Shown in pieces: positions 7,753 through 16,775 of a stretch of 64,000 nucleotides of DNA. How positions within the stretch are numbered: the stretch's first letter is position 1; every line of letters begins with the position of its first letter. The position numbers were made by a program, and so were the translations under genes. The DNA comes from Streptomyces megasporus (GTDB lineage Bacteria; Actinomycetota; Actinomycetes; Streptomycetales; Streptomycetaceae): positions 295,873 through 359,872 of the forward strand of contig NZ_JODL01000005.1 in the NCBI RefSeq assembly GCF_000718985.1, written 5' to 3'. The notes under the pieces were generated by a model that had not been told where the DNA came from, searched no databases, and saw only the letters and a list, made by a program, of their open reading frames with translations.

Positions 7753-10256
7753 GCGCGGGCTCCGGGGCCGTCCGGGCGTGCGGGCGACCCGGCTGCGCGG
7801 GGACGTACCGGGACGCCGGGGGCGGCGCGCCGTACTGCGATGCCTGCGGGACGCCGCCGCCGGTCTCCCCGGACGGCACGGTGGCCTCGCCCCCGACGAG
7901 CGCCCACGGCACCCCGCCCTCCGGGACGTCCCGGCCCTCGGCACCGTCGGGTCCGGCCGTCGACTCCTCCTCCGCCTCGTCGTCGGGGCGGCTGTCGGGG
8001 CGGCTGTCGGGCCGCCCCTCGGGGCGGCCCGTCTCCGTGCGCAGCTCGCGCTCGTCGTCGTCCTCCTCCGGGCGCGGCGCGCTGGGCGCCGGCCTGGTGT
8101 CCGTGCCTCCGGTGCCGCGCCCGGACCCCCGGTCGGCGGTGTTGGAGAACCCCGAGGTGCCCGAGCGGAAGCGGTTCTGCGGCCACCCCGGGTGCGGCGC
8201 TCCGGTGGGACGTTCGCGCCGCGGCCGGCCGGGCCGCGCCGAGGGCTTCTGCACCCGGTGCGGACACCCCTACTCCTTCGTCCCCAAGCTGCGGCCGGGC
8301 GACGTGGTGCACGGCCAGTACGAGGTGGTGGGCTGCCTCGCGCACGGCGGACTGGGCTGGATCTACCTGGCGGTGGACCACGCGGTCTCCGGCCGCTGGG
8401 TGGTGCTCAAGGGCCTGCTGGACACCGGCGACGAGGAGGCCATGGCCGCGGCGATCTCCGAGCGTCGGTTCCTCGCGGAGATCGAACACCCCTCCATCGT
8501 GCGGATATACAACTTCGTCGAGCACCTGGACCGGCGCACCGGCAGCCTCGACGGCTACATCGTGATGGAGTACGTCGGCGGCAGGTCGCTGAAGGAGATC
8601 GCCAACTCCCGTCGGACGCCTCGGGGTCGCCGCGATCCGCTGCCGGTCGAGCAGGCGTGCGCGTACGGCATCGAGGCGCTGGAGGCGCTCGGTCACCTGC
8701 ACGCCCGGAACCTGCTCTACTGCGACTTCAAGGTCGACAACGCCATCCAACAGGGGGACCGGCTCAAGCTGATCGACATGGGCGCGGTCCGGCGGATGGA
8801 CGATCGGGAGAGCGCGATCTACGGCACGATCGGCTACCAGGCGCCGGAGGTGACGCGGACGGGTCCGTCGGTGGCCTCCGACCTGTACACGGTGGCCCGC
8901 ACGCTGGCCGTGCTGACCTTCGACTTCCGGGGCTACACCACCGTGTTCGCGCACAGCCTGCCGGGACCGGAGCACATCGAGGTCTTCCGGCGGCACGAGT
9001 CGTTCCACCGGCTGCTGGTGCGGGCGACCGATCCCGACCCGCAGCGGCGGTTCGCCTCGGCGGAGGAGATGTCCGAGCAGCTCACGGGCGTGCTGCGGGA
9101 GATCGTGGCGCTCCGGACGGGCGAGCCGCGGCCGTCGGTGTCCACGCTGTTCGGCCCGGAGACGAGGGTGGTGGACACCCAGGTGCTGGCGCCCGCCGCC
9201 GGTGACACCTCCCTCCTGGGCATCCGCGCGCCCAGGCGCCCGCGCCGGGCGCGCGGCACGACGGCGCACCCCGTGGCGAGCGCGGGCGCTGTGGGCGCGG
9301 CGCCCGCGCTGGTGCCGCTGGACGCGCGGGCCGCGGCGTCTGCCCTTCCGGTGCCGTTGGTGGACCCGACCGACCCGAACGCGGGGTTCCTCGCCGGTCT
9401 GCCGGCCGCCGAACCCGCCGAGCTGGTCGCCGCGTTGCGGGCCGCGCCGACCGACTCCGCGGAGCGCCGGCTGCGGGAGCTGCGCGCCTGGCTGGAGACG
9501 GGCGACCCGCGGGGCGGCCCGGCCGCCGCCGGGGTGCTGGCCGAGTTGGAGGAGCGGTACGCGGACGACCGGCGGGTGGTCTGGTACCGGGGGCTGTACG
9601 CCCTGGCGACCGGCGACCGGGAGACGGCGGCGGCGGCCTTCGACGCGGTCCACGGCGCCTTCCCCGGGGAGCCCGCCCCCAAGTTGGCGCTCGGCGTCTG
9701 CGCCGAGGCGCTGGGGCGGTGGGAGGAGGCCGCGCGGTACTACCGGCTGGTGTGGGCGACCGACCGGAGCTGGGTGAGCGCCGCGTTCGGCCTGGCCCGG
9801 GTACGGTTGGCCACCGGCGACCGCCACGGTGCCGTGCGGGTGCTGGAGTCCGTGCCGGAGTCCTCCGTCCACCACACGGCCGCGCGGGTGGCCGCCGTAC
9901 GGGCCCGGCTGCGTCAACGTTCCCCGTACGAGCCGCTGTCGGAGGACCTGCGGGCCGCCGCCCGTGAGGTGGAACGGTTGCGGGAGACGGGTCTGGACGC
10001 GCTGCGCCGCGAACGGTTGACCGCCGAGGTACTGGGCAGTGCGTTGGACTGGGTGCTGGCGGGCCGGCTGGGCGCGCCCGCGCCCGCCGGTTCGGGGCGG
10101 CTCCCGCCCCTGCTGGGCTGCGAGTTGGACGAGACAGGGCTCCGCCTGGGGCTGGAACGTTCGTTCCGGCTGCTCGCCCGGCTCGCGCAGACCGGCGCCG
10201 AAAGGATCGAACTGGTGGAACGGGCCAACCGTCTCCGCCCCAGAACGTGGGTGTGA
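7749..10256 (+). CDS. pknG: PknG-like serine/threonine kinase with zinc ribbons and C-terminal TPRs
   Basis: This is a soluble Ser/Thr kinase of 835 residues with PknG-like order: metal-binding CxxC clusters, kinase domain, then TPR repeats. Cysteine pairs occur near residues 12-33 and 143-174. The kinase domain spans about 191-455. It has the glycine loop GCLAHGGLG, catalytic Lys221 (VVLKGL), the catalytic loop CDFKVDN (Asp326, Lys328, Asn331; HRD arginine absent, as in PknG) and metal-binding Asp343 (IDMGAV replacing DFG). Helical TPR-like repeats fill about 545-730. The Ser/Arg/Gly linker before the second ribbon carries four 12-base DNA repeats. The ATG overlaps the previous stop (ATGA). 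PknG in mycobacteria controls glutamate metabolism through the FHA protein GarA; an FHA gene also closes this cluster. Confidence 0.9.
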   Translation: MSAGSGAVRACGRPGCAGTYRDAGGGAPYCDACGTPPPVSPDGTVASPPTSAHGTPPSGTSRPSAPSGPAVDSSSASSSGRLSGRLSGRPSGRPVSVRSSRSSSSSSGRGALGAGLVSVPPVPRPDPRSAVLENPEVPERKRFCGHPGCGAPVGRSRRGRPGRAEGFCTRCGHPYSFVPKLRPGDVVHGQYEVVGCLAHGGLGWIYLAVDHAVSGRWVVLKGLLDTGDEEAMAAAISERRFLAEIEHPSIVRIYNFVEHLDRRTGSLDGYIVMEYVGGRSLKEIANSRRTPRGRRDPLPVEQACAYGIEALEALGHLHARNLLYCDFKVDNAIQQGDRLKLIDMGAVRRMDDRESAIYGTIGYQAPEVTRTGPSVASDLYTVARTLAVLTFDFRGYTTVFAHSLPGPEHIEVFRRHESFHRLLVRATDPDPQRRFASAEEMSEQLTGVLREIVALRTGEPRPSVSTLFGPETRVVDTQVLAPAAGDTSLLGIRAPRRPRRARGTTAHPVASAGAVGAAPALVPLDARAAASALPVPLVDPTDPNAGFLAGLPAAEPAELVAALRAAPTDSAERRLRELRAWLETGDPRGGPAAAGVLAELEERYADDRRVVWYRGLYALATGDRETAAAAFDAVHGAFPGEPAPKLALGVCAEALGRWEEAARYYRLVWATDRSWVSAAFGLARVRLATGDRHGAVRVLESVPESSVHHTAARVAAVRARLRQRSPYEPLSEDLRAAAREVERLRETGLDALRRERLTAEVLGSALDWVLAGRLGAPAPAGSGRLPPLLGCELDETGLRLGLERSFRLLARLAQTGAERIELVERANRLRPRTWV
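7983..8030 (+). repeat. Four 12-base tandem repeats in the kinase linker
   Basis: Four consecutive 12-base units of the form TCGGGGCGGCTG, the last two diverged, encode repeated Ser-Gly-Arg-Leu/Pro in the disordered linker between the two zinc ribbons of the PknG-like kinase. The length is a multiple of three, so copy-number change would stay in frame. Confidence 0.8.
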
Positions 10257-11578
10257 CCATGCCGCAGCTCGACCAACTCTCCGTCTGCCCCCGCTGCGAG
10301 GAGCCCCTCGAGGAGGGCGACCGCTTCTGCGGCGCGTGCGGTGCCGACCTGGTGGCCGCGGCGAACGGACCGCGACCGCCTGCGCCGCCCGTGCCCGCCG
10401 CACCGCCCGTGCCTCCGATGCCCTCGGTCCCGCCGCCGCCCGCGGCGCCCCCGGCGGCCCCGGCCGTCCCCCCGGCACCCTCCGCACCGCCTCCACCGCC
10501 CGCACCGTCCGCACCGCCCGTGCCTCCGGCGTCTTCCGCGCCTCCCGCGTCCTCCGCGGCGGACGCGCGGCCCACGCCGACCGAGCCGGACTTCCCCCTG
10601 CCCCCGCCCGCCCCGGCCCCCGCCGAGGACCCGCGACTCCTCGACCCCCCGCCGTCCCGCTCCGGCGACCGACGCCCCCGGTGCGTCGCCTGCGGCACCG
10701 GCCCCGTCGACGGGGCCGGCCACTGCGAGCGCTGCGGACACGTCCAGCCGCGCGAACGCGACCACATGGAACGGACGTCAAAGGGGGTGGCGGCGGTCAG
10801 CGACCGGGGGTTGCGCCACCACCGCAACGAGGACTCCTTCGCCGTCTCCACCGGCGCGCTGCCGGACGGCTCGCCGGCCGTGGTCGCCATCGTCTGCGAC
10901 GGGGTGTCCTCGGCGACCCGCCCCGACGAGGCGTCGGCCACCGCCGCCGAGACCGCCTGCGCCTCGGCGCTCGACGCGCTGCCGCGCGGCGTCCCGGTCC
11001 GGCAGGCGGTCCACGACGCCCTGATCGCCGCCGCCGAGGCCGTCGGCGCCATGGCCACCGTGGAGGAGACCCAGGACCCGACGCGGAACGCCCCGGCCTG
11101 CACCATCGTCGGCGCGGTCGCCGCGGGCGACCTCCTCACCGTCGGCTGGATCGGCGACAGCCGCGCCTACTGGATTCCCGACGACCGCTCGGCCCGGCCC
11201 GCCCGGCTCACCGAGGACGACTCCTGGGCGGCCCAGATGGTGGCGGCGGGCCTGATGGAGGAGGCCGAGGCGTACGCGGACCCCCGGGCCCACGCCATCA
11301 CCGGATGGCTGGGCGCGGACGCCTACGAGATCGACCCGCACACCGTCTCGTTCACCCCGGACGGGCCGGGCGTGGTGGTGGTGTGCACCGACGGGCTGTG
11401 GAACTACGCCGAGTCCGCCGAGGAGATGGCCGCCGTGGTCACGCCCGACGCCCACGCCGACCCGCTGCGGTGCGCCCGGCACCTGGTGGGCCACGCGCTG
11501 GACGGCGGCGGGCACGACAACGTGACGGTGGCGGTGGTGCCGTTCCCCGTCCCGTCCGGTCGGCCGGTGTCCGGCTGA
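10253..11578 (+). CDS. PP2C-family serine/threonine phosphatase with zinc ribbons
   Basis: This is a metal-dependent PP2C (PPM) phosphatase, probably the partner of the adjacent kinase, about 441 residues. The N-terminus has a zinc ribbon (CPRCEEPLEEGDRFCGACG), then a Pro/Ala-rich linker of about 100 residues, then a second ribbon near residue 143 (CVACGTG...CERCG). The catalytic domain starts near residue 177 (SDRGLRHHRNEDSF). It contains VCDGVSS, WIGDSRAYWI, CTDGLWNY and DNVTVAVV, so the aspartates for two metal ions are present. No membrane helix is seen. The GTG at 10253 overlaps the kinase stop as GTGA. ATG at 10259 and GTG at 10247 are alternatives. Confidence 0.88.
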   Translation: MTMPQLDQLSVCPRCEEPLEEGDRFCGACGADLVAAANGPRPPAPPVPAAPPVPPMPSVPPPPAAPPAAPAVPPAPSAPPPPPAPSAPPVPPASSAPPASSAADARPTPTEPDFPLPPPAPAPAEDPRLLDPPPSRSGDRRPRCVACGTGPVDGAGHCERCGHVQPRERDHMERTSKGVAAVSDRGLRHHRNEDSFAVSTGALPDGSPAVVAIVCDGVSSATRPDEASATAAETACASALDALPRGVPVRQAVHDALIAAAEAVGAMATVEETQDPTRNAPACTIVGAVAAGDLLTVGWIGDSRAYWIPDDRSARPARLTEDDSWAAQMVAAGLMEEAEAYADPRAHAITGWLGADAYEIDPHTVSFTPDGPGVVVVCTDGLWNYAESAEEMAAVVTPDAHADPLRCARHLVGHALDGGGHDNVTVAVVPFPVPSGRPVSG

Positions 11579-11927
11579 GGCGCCTGCGCGGGGCGTTCCG
11601 GAAGGTGTCGCGGACGTCACACGGACGGTGGAGGCCACGCGCGACGGGGGGACCCCGGACGGGGCACCGCGCTCGCGGTGTCCGCGCCGGCGCCCGGTCC
11701 TTCGGGGTGAACCGTCCGCGCCCCGGAGGCGTCGTGGTGACGGGGGCGCCCCCGCTCCGCCTCGAAGGGGGTGGGCGTGATCGACGCGGTGACCGGTACT
11801 GTTCGACCGAGGGCGAACGTCTCCGAGGCCGACGAGGCGGCGCCCCGGGCGCGGACCGGCAGGACGGTCCGCGCCGGCGAGCGACCCACGGAGCGACACG
11901 GAACTGCACGGAGGGGGAAGGACCGAC
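11579..11927. other. 349-base intergenic gap inside the signalling module
   Basis: No convincing gene is seen here. It contains a tight 7-base inverted repeat (CACCGCG/CGCGGTG at 11665-11680) and, just before the next gene, a strong ribosome site (GGAGGGGGA). The FHA gene may therefore have its own promoter, but no clear -35/-10 pair could be assigned. Confidence 0.5.
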
Positions 11928-13247
11928 ATGCCGACCTGCCCGAACGGCCACCAGTCGGCGGCCGACGACTGGTGCGAGGTGTGCGGCCACCGCATGACCT
12001 CCGCTCCGGGGGCGCCCGCCGGTGCCGTCCCGCCTCCTCCCCTGCCCGGCCAGTCGATGCCCGGCCAGGGCGGCTACGGCTACCCCGCTCCGGTGGGCGG
12101 TGCCACGGCGCAGGCGGAGCCGTGCCCGCGGTGCCGTACGCCGCGTGACGGCCAGGCGCCGTTCTGCGGGGAGTGCCGGTACAACTTCCCGGCCCCCTCC
12201 TCCGCCACCGGCGGCTACGCCTCGCCGCCCCCGCCGCCCCCGCCGTCCCAGGCGCCCGGCGGCAGCATGGGCGGGCTGAACCTGCCGCCCGGCTTCCAGC
12301 AGGCGGGGCCGCCCGGTCCGCCCCCGCCTCCACCGCCGCCCCGGATGGACTACGAGTCCTCCGGGACCGGCCCGCAGGGCCGCCCGGCCGAGCCGCTCGC
12401 CCCCGAGCCGCCGAGGCCCCCGCAGCCGCAGCCGATGATCCCGCACCAGCAGCAGCACCACGCGCCGCCTCCGCCCGAGCAGCCGGAGTACGTCCGTGCC
12501 GACTTCGGGCAGCAGCAGGGGCAGGGCTACGGCTACCCGCAGCCGCTCGCCCCCCAGCCGCCCCACCAGCAGCCCCCACCGCCTCCACACCAGCCGCCGC
12601 ACCAGCCCTCCCACCAGCCGCCGGCCGGGGGGAACGACGACTGGACGCTGCCGCCGCCCGGTCCCGGTGCGCACGACCCGCACGGTTACGGGCAGCAGCA
12701 GGGGCACGGTTACGGCTACCCGCAGCCGCTCGCCCCCCAGCCGCCCCACCAGCAACCGCATCAGCAGCACCAGCAACCGCATCAACAGCCCCACCAGCAG
12801 CCGGGCCAGGGCCAGAACCAGGGGCAGCCTCCGCAGCAGCCCGCCGGCTGGATGGTGACGATCGGCCCGGACCGCGAGTACTTCACCGCGATGATGCAGC
12901 GCAGCGGCCCGGAGGCGGCCGGCCTCAACCTTCCCGCCTACTCCCCCGAGCAGCAGGTCCGGCTCACCGGCACCCAGGTCACCATCGGTCGGCGTCGGCA
13001 CTCCACCGGCGAGTCGCCCGACATCGACCTGGCCCGTCCGCCGGAGGACCCGGGCGTCTCGCACCAGCACGCGGTGCTGGTGCAGCAGCCCGACGGGGGC
13101 TGGGCCGTGGTCGACCAGGACTCCACCAACGGCACCACCATCAACGGTGCCGAGGACCCGATCCAGCCGTTCGTCCCGGTCCCCCTCAAGGAGGGCGACC
13201 GAGTGCACGTCGGCGCGTGGACCACGATCACCCTGCACCGGGGCTGA
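11928..13247 (+). CDS. Zinc-ribbon, Pro/Gln-rich protein with C-terminal FHA domain
   Basis: This is a phosphothreonine-binding FHA protein, 439 residues. Two zinc ribbons open the protein (CPNGHQSAADDWCEVCG near residue 3; CPRC...CGEC near 65). A disordered Pro/Gln/His-rich region covers about 85-305 and includes two near-identical blocks containing GYGYPQPLAPQPPHQQP. The FHA domain is at about 345-437, with the phosphopeptide-site motifs TIGRRRHS, GVSHQHAVL and DSTNGTTING. It lacks the short N-terminal threonine tail of GarA/OdhI, so it is not a simple GarA orthologue. It is a probable substrate or docking partner of the kinase and phosphatase encoded upstream. The 3' end overlaps the convergent methyltransferase gene by 20 bases. 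Confidence 0.87.
   Translation: MPTCPNGHQSAADDWCEVCGHRMTSAPGAPAGAVPPPPLPGQSMPGQGGYGYPAPVGGATAQAEPCPRCRTPRDGQAPFCGECRYNFPAPSSATGGYASPPPPPPPSQAPGGSMGGLNLPPGFQQAGPPGPPPPPPPPRMDYESSGTGPQGRPAEPLAPEPPRPPQPQPMIPHQQQHHAPPPPEQPEYVRADFGQQQGQGYGYPQPLAPQPPHQQPPPPPHQPPHQPSHQPPAGGNDDWTLPPPGPGAHDPHGYGQQQGHGYGYPQPLAPQPPHQQPHQQHQQPHQQPHQQPGQGQNQGQPPQQPAGWMVTIGPDREYFTAMMQRSGPEAAGLNLPAYSPEQQVRLTGTQVTIGRRRHSTGESPDIDLARPPEDPGVSHQHAVLVQQPDGGWAVVDQDSTNGTTINGAEDPIQPFVPVPLKEGDRVHVGAWTTITLHRG
12507..12754 (+). repeat. 65-base direct repeat within the FHA gene
   Basis: Two copies, 12507-12571 and 12690-12754, differ at two positions by eye. The offset of 183 bases is exactly 61 codons, so both encode the same block ending PQPLAPQPPHQQ. 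It looks like a recent in-frame duplication in the disordered region. Confidence 0.85.
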
Positions 13248-14289
13248 CCCCGGGGCCGGCGGGGCCGGCCGCCCGCCCTCGGGGCCGGCCCGTCGTCAGC
13301 GGCCAGCGGTTCGGCCCCTCGGGGTCGTCCAGCCAGGCCCACTGCTCCCCGCCGCGCACCGTCACGCCGTACCGGGCGCGGTCCGGCCGGCCTGCGCGCC
13401 GCCATGCCTCGTAGGTGGCGGCCGGGTCCGGGCCGCCCCCGATCAGTGAGAGCAGGAAGCCGAACGACTCCGTCCGCAGCGCCTCGCGCGGCAGGTCCCC
13501 CGGATCGATCCGCGGGCGCGGCGGGACGTCGCCGCGCAGGGGGACGAAGTAGGCGGGGGTCTCCAGGAACCGCCCCTCCGCGTGTTCGGCGTCCGTCACC
13601 CGCAGGGCGAGCAGGCCGGTGGCCATCGGGGTCAGGACGCGCGCCCCCGGCCTGCACTGCGCGAGCCACTCGGGCGGGACGGTGTCCAGCGCGCAGGTCG
13701 CGATGATCCGGTCGTACGGCCCCCGCTCCGGGCAGCCGCGGGCCCCGTCCCCGGTGACCACCGCGGGCCGCCGGCCCGCCGCCGCCAGCCGTTTTCGGGC
13801 CTCCTCGGTGATCTCCGGGTCCAGGTCGACGGTGGTCACGTGCTCGTCGCCCAGCCGGTGGGCGAGGAGGGCGGCGTTCCAGCCGGTGCCGGTGCCGATC
13901 TCCAGGACGTCCATCCCGTCCTCGACCCGCAACTCCTCCAGCATCATCGCCATGAGGGAGGGCTGGCTGGAGGAGGAGACCGGTTCGCCGTCCCGCACCA
14001 GGGTGGCCAGCGGCTCGTCCTCGTACACGCCCGTCAGCCACATCTCCCGGCCGAGCGGGTCGGGGGCGTCGCGCCGGCGCCGCTCGTACCCGCCCACCCG
14101 CGGCACGTGGTAGTACGGCACGAACAGGTGACGCGGCACGGCCTCGAACGCGGCCCGCCAGGCCGGATCGGTCAGCGCGCCCTCCGCCTCGATCCTCCGC
14201 ACCAGCGCCCCGGCCAGGACCCGGGCCCGCGCGGCGAGTTCCCCGCCCTCCTGCCACCCGACGCCCTCGGTGTCGCTTTCGTCCCTCAT
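13228..14289 (-). CDS. Protein-L-isoaspartate O-methyltransferase-like protein
   Basis: This is an S-adenosylmethionine-dependent methyltransferase of the PCMT type, 353 residues. PCMT enzymes methylate isoaspartyl residues in damaged proteins; a repair role here is inferred from family only. The SAM-binding motif LEIGTGTGWNAALLA starts at residue 129, preceded by SSSSQPSLMAMML, the typical PCMT entry motif. An acidic strand VTTVDLDPEI and the motif YDRIIATCAL follow. A C-terminal extension of about 130 residues goes beyond the PCMT core; similar extended proteins occur in actinobacteria, some linked to peptide modification. Start ATG at 14289 is chosen over a longer frame because the extra N-terminus would cover the divergent promoter region. 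Its last 20 bases overlap the end of the FHA gene. Confidence 0.85.
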   Translation of the reverse strand: MRDESDTEGVGWQEGGELAARARVLAGALVRRIEAEGALTDPAWRAAFEAVPRHLFVPYYHVPRVGGYERRRRDAPDPLGREMWLTGVYEDEPLATLVRDGEPVSSSSQPSLMAMMLEELRVEDGMDVLEIGTGTGWNAALLAHRLGDEHVTTVDLDPEITEEARKRLAAAGRRPAVVTGDGARGCPERGPYDRIIATCALDTVPPEWLAQCRPGARVLTPMATGLLALRVTDAEHAEGRFLETPAYFVPLRGDVPPRPRIDPGDLPREALRTESFGFLLSLIGGGPDPAATYEAWRRAGRPDRARYGVTVRGGEQWAWLDDPEGPNRWPLTTGRPRGRAAGPAGPGVSPGAG

Positions 14290-14383
14290 GTCTCCACTGT
14301 GCTGCGCCCGAGGCGATCCCGCGAGATCGTTCCGGAGCGCTCCGCCCACCGGAAGGTGATATTCCGCCGTTACGCTCCGCACC

Positions 14384-15112
14384 ATGACCACCGCCGCGAT
14401 CACAGTCGAGGGACTGCGCAAACGGTACGGGGACGTGCGGGCCGTCGACGGGGTGTCCTTCACCGTCGAGCGCGGCGAGTTCTACGGCATCCTCGGACCG
14501 AACGGCGCGGGCAAGACGACCACCCTGGAGATCACCGAGGGGCTGCGCAGGCCCGACGAGGGCGAGGTGCGGCTGCTGGGCGAGTCCCCCTTCCCCCGGA
14601 ACCCGGCGCTGCTGCGTCGGATCGGCGTCCAACTCCAGGCGTCGGCGTTCTTCGAGAAGCTGTCCGCCCGCGAGCAGATCCACACCTTCGCCTCCCTCTA
14701 CGGCGTCTCCGCCGAGCGCGCCGACGCGATGCTGGAGACCGTCGGCCTCACCGAGAAGGCGGGCACCCGCGAGGACAGGCTCTCCGGCGGCCAGGCCCAG
14801 CGGCTGTCCATCGCCTGCGCCCTGGTCCACGACCCGGAGCTGGTCTTCCTCGACGAGCCCACCACCGGCCTCGACCCGCAGGCCCGCCGCAACCTGTGGG
14901 ACCTGCTGCGGGCCATCAACGACGAGGGCCGCACGGTGGTGCTCACCACGCACTCCATGGACGAGGCCGAATCGCTGTGCGACCGGGTCGCGGTGATGGA
15001 CCGCGGTCGCGTCCTGCGCGTGGGCGCCCCCGCCGACCTGATCTCCGAGCTGGGCGCGGCCTCGCTGGAGGACGTCTTCCTCCAGTTGACCGGACGGGAG
15101 TACCGCCAGTGA
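14384..15112 (+). CDS. ABC transporter ATP-binding protein (ABC-2 exporter type)
   Basis: This is the ATPase subunit of a DrrA-like exporter, 242 residues. Walker A is at residues 37-45 (GPNGAGKTT), the signature motif is LSGGQAQRL, Walker B is [12 protein letters not shown], and the switch histidine lies in [12 protein letters not shown]. The GTGA overlap with the following permease gene indicates a two-subunit exporter translated from one message. The substrate is not evident. The gene diverges from the methyltransferase gene with 94 bases between the start codons. Confidence 0.92.
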   Translation: MTTAAITVEGLRKRYGDVRAVDGVSFTVERGEFYGILGPNGAGKTTTLEITEGLRRPDEGEVRLLGESPFPRNPALLRRIGVQLQASAFFEKLSAREQIHTFASLYGVSAERADAMLETVGLTEKAGTREDRLSGGQAQRLSIACALVHDPELVFLDEPTTGLDPQARRNLWDLLRAINDEGRTVVLTTHSMDEAESLCDRVAVMDRGRVLRVGAPADLISELGAASLEDVFLQLTGREYRQ

Positions 15113-16179
15113 ACACCAAGGCGTTCACCAGCCTCTCCAAGGCGATGGCCCTGGGGATGCTGCGGGACCGGACCGCCGTCTTCTTCATCCTGCTCTTCCC
15201 CCTGATGTTCCTGCTCCTGTTCGGCGCGCTGTTCAAGAACGAGTCGACGCCGCGGGTGGAGATCGTCCAGATCGGTCGGGTCGAGGTGCTGGACTCCCTG
15301 CCGCGCGAGGCGCGGGAGGCCCTGGACGACGTGCTGAACGTGCGGAAGTCCGACGACCGCGAGCGGGCGCTGGAGGAGGTCCGCGCGGGCGACGTGGACG
15401 CGGTGGTCTGGCAGGACGGCGACCGGGTGCGGATGCGCTACTCGGCGGCCGACCCGACCCGGGCGGGCAACGCGCGGGTGGTCGTCGACTCGCTCGTCCA
15501 GCAGGCCAACATCGCGGCGACCGGACAGCCCCCGGCGTACGAGCTGAGCGCCGGGCAGGTGGAGGACGAGTCCCTGAAGGCGATCCAGTTCTTCACCCCC
15601 GGCCTGCTCGGCTGGGCGGTGGCGATGAGCGCGGTCGTCGGCTCGGCGCTCACCCTGGTGAACTGGCGCAGGAAGCGCATCCTGCGCCGGCTGTGGCTCG
15701 CCCCGGTGGGCGCGGGCTCGGTGGTCGCCGCCCGCATCGGGGTGAACGTCACCCTCGCCCTCGTCCAGACGCTGGTCTTCGTCGGGGTGGCGTCGATCCC
15801 GTTCTACGGCCTGGAGCTGACCGGCCACTGGTGGCTGTCCCTGCCGCTGATCGTCTGCGGCACCCTGGCCTTCATGTCCATCGGCCTGGTCGTCGGCGCC
15901 CGGACGAAGACCGAGGAGGCCGCCAACGGCGTGGCCCAGCTCGTCATCCTGCCGATGGCCTTCCTCTCCGGCGCCTTCTTCCCCCTGGACAGCGCGCCGA
16001 CCTGGGTGCGGACGGTCTCCGAGGTCCTCCCGCTCAAGCACCTCAACGAGGCGATGCAGGACGTCCTCTCCCGTGGCCAGGGCTGGGACGCCGCCCTGCC
16101 CGTCATGGGCGGGCTGCTGCTGTTCGCCGCGGTCATGACGGCGATCGCCGCCCGACTCTTCCGCTGGGACGACGCCTGA
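15109..16179 (+). CDS. ABC-2 type transporter permease
   Basis: This is the membrane subunit of the exporter whose ATPase is encoded just upstream, 356 residues. One hydrophobic helix lies at about 20-40 ([15 protein letters not shown]). An extracytoplasmic domain of about 110 residues follows, then five helices from about residue 160 to the C-terminus. The motif [17 protein letters not shown] near residue 283 is typical of ABC-2 permeases. The GTG start overlaps the ATPase stop. The substrate is unknown. Confidence 0.9.
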   Translation: MNTKAFTSLSKAMALGMLRDRTAVFFILLFPLMFLLLFGALFKNESTPRVEIVQIGRVEVLDSLPREAREALDDVLNVRKSDDRERALEEVRAGDVDAVVWQDGDRVRMRYSAADPTRAGNARVVVDSLVQQANIAATGQPPAYELSAGQVEDESLKAIQFFTPGLLGWAVAMSAVVGSALTLVNWRRKRILRRLWLAPVGAGSVVAARIGVNVTLALVQTLVFVGVASIPFYGLELTGHWWLSLPLIVCGTLAFMSIGLVVGARTKTEEAANGVAQLVILPMAFLSGAFFPLDSAPTWVRTVSEVLPLKHLNEAMQDVLSRGQGWDAALPVMGGLLLFAAVMTAIAARLFRWDDA

Positions 16180-16274
16180 GGGAGCGGAGGAGGCCGGGGC
16201 GGACGTGCGCCCGGCCGGCGAGGGCCGGAGGCGGTGACCTAAGTCTCCGGTCCTCGGCCGGGGCATCTGCGACC

Positions 16275-16688
16275 ATGGGGGGCGTGATGGAGATTCCGCG
16301 CGGCAGCTTGCAGACGCAGACCTTCTTCGACCAGGTCGGTGGCGAGGAGACGTTCCGCCGACTGGTGCGCCGGTTCTACGAGGGCGTCGCGGAGGACCCG
16401 CTGCTGCGGCCGATGTACCCCGAGGAGGACCTCGGACCGGCCGAGGAGCGTCTGGTGCTGTTCCTGATGCAGTACTGGGGCGGGCCGAGGACGTACAGCG
16501 AGCAGCGGGGGCACCCCCGGCTGCGGATGCGGCACATGCCCTTCACCATCGACCGGGCCGCCCATGACGCCTGGCTGCGGCACATGCGCGACGCCGTCGA
16601 CAGCCTCGACCTGGCGCCCGAGCACGAGAAGCAGTTGTGGGACTACCTGGTCTACGCGGCGGCCTCGATGATCAACGCCCCGGACTGA
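16275..16688 (+). CDS. glbO: Group II truncated haemoglobin (GlbO/trHbO type)
   Basis: This is a small haem globin of 137 residues, the usual size of group II truncated haemoglobins. The B-helix tyrosine is present ([10 protein letters not shown], Tyr35). The region [23 protein letters not shown] is diagnostic, with the probable proximal haem ligand His80. Such globins bind oxygen and react with NO or peroxide, and their genes often sit beside thioesterase-type genes. ATG at 16287 is an alternative start four codons further in. A strong hairpin follows the stop codon. Confidence 0.92.
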   Translation: MGGVMEIPRGSLQTQTFFDQVGGEETFRRLVRRFYEGVAEDPLLRPMYPEEDLGPAEERLVLFLMQYWGGPRTYSEQRGHPRLRMRHMPFTIDRAAHDAWLRHMRDAVDSLDLAPEHEKQLWDYLVYAAASMINAPD

Positions 16689-16704
16689 GCGTCCGGGGCT
16701 CTTC

Positions 16705-16738
16705 CCGGCGCCCCGCGCCGCGTGCCGCGGGGCGCCGG
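16705..16738. terminator. Bidirectional hairpin terminator between the globin gene and 16776
   Basis: A perfect 13-base-pair stem (16705-16717 with 16726-16738) has an 8-base loop and lies 17 bases after the globin stop codon. It separates two convergent genes and could stop transcription from both sides. Confidence 0.7.
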
Positions 16739-16775
16739 CGACCGTTCACCCCACGATCGTTCACCCCGAGGCCGT

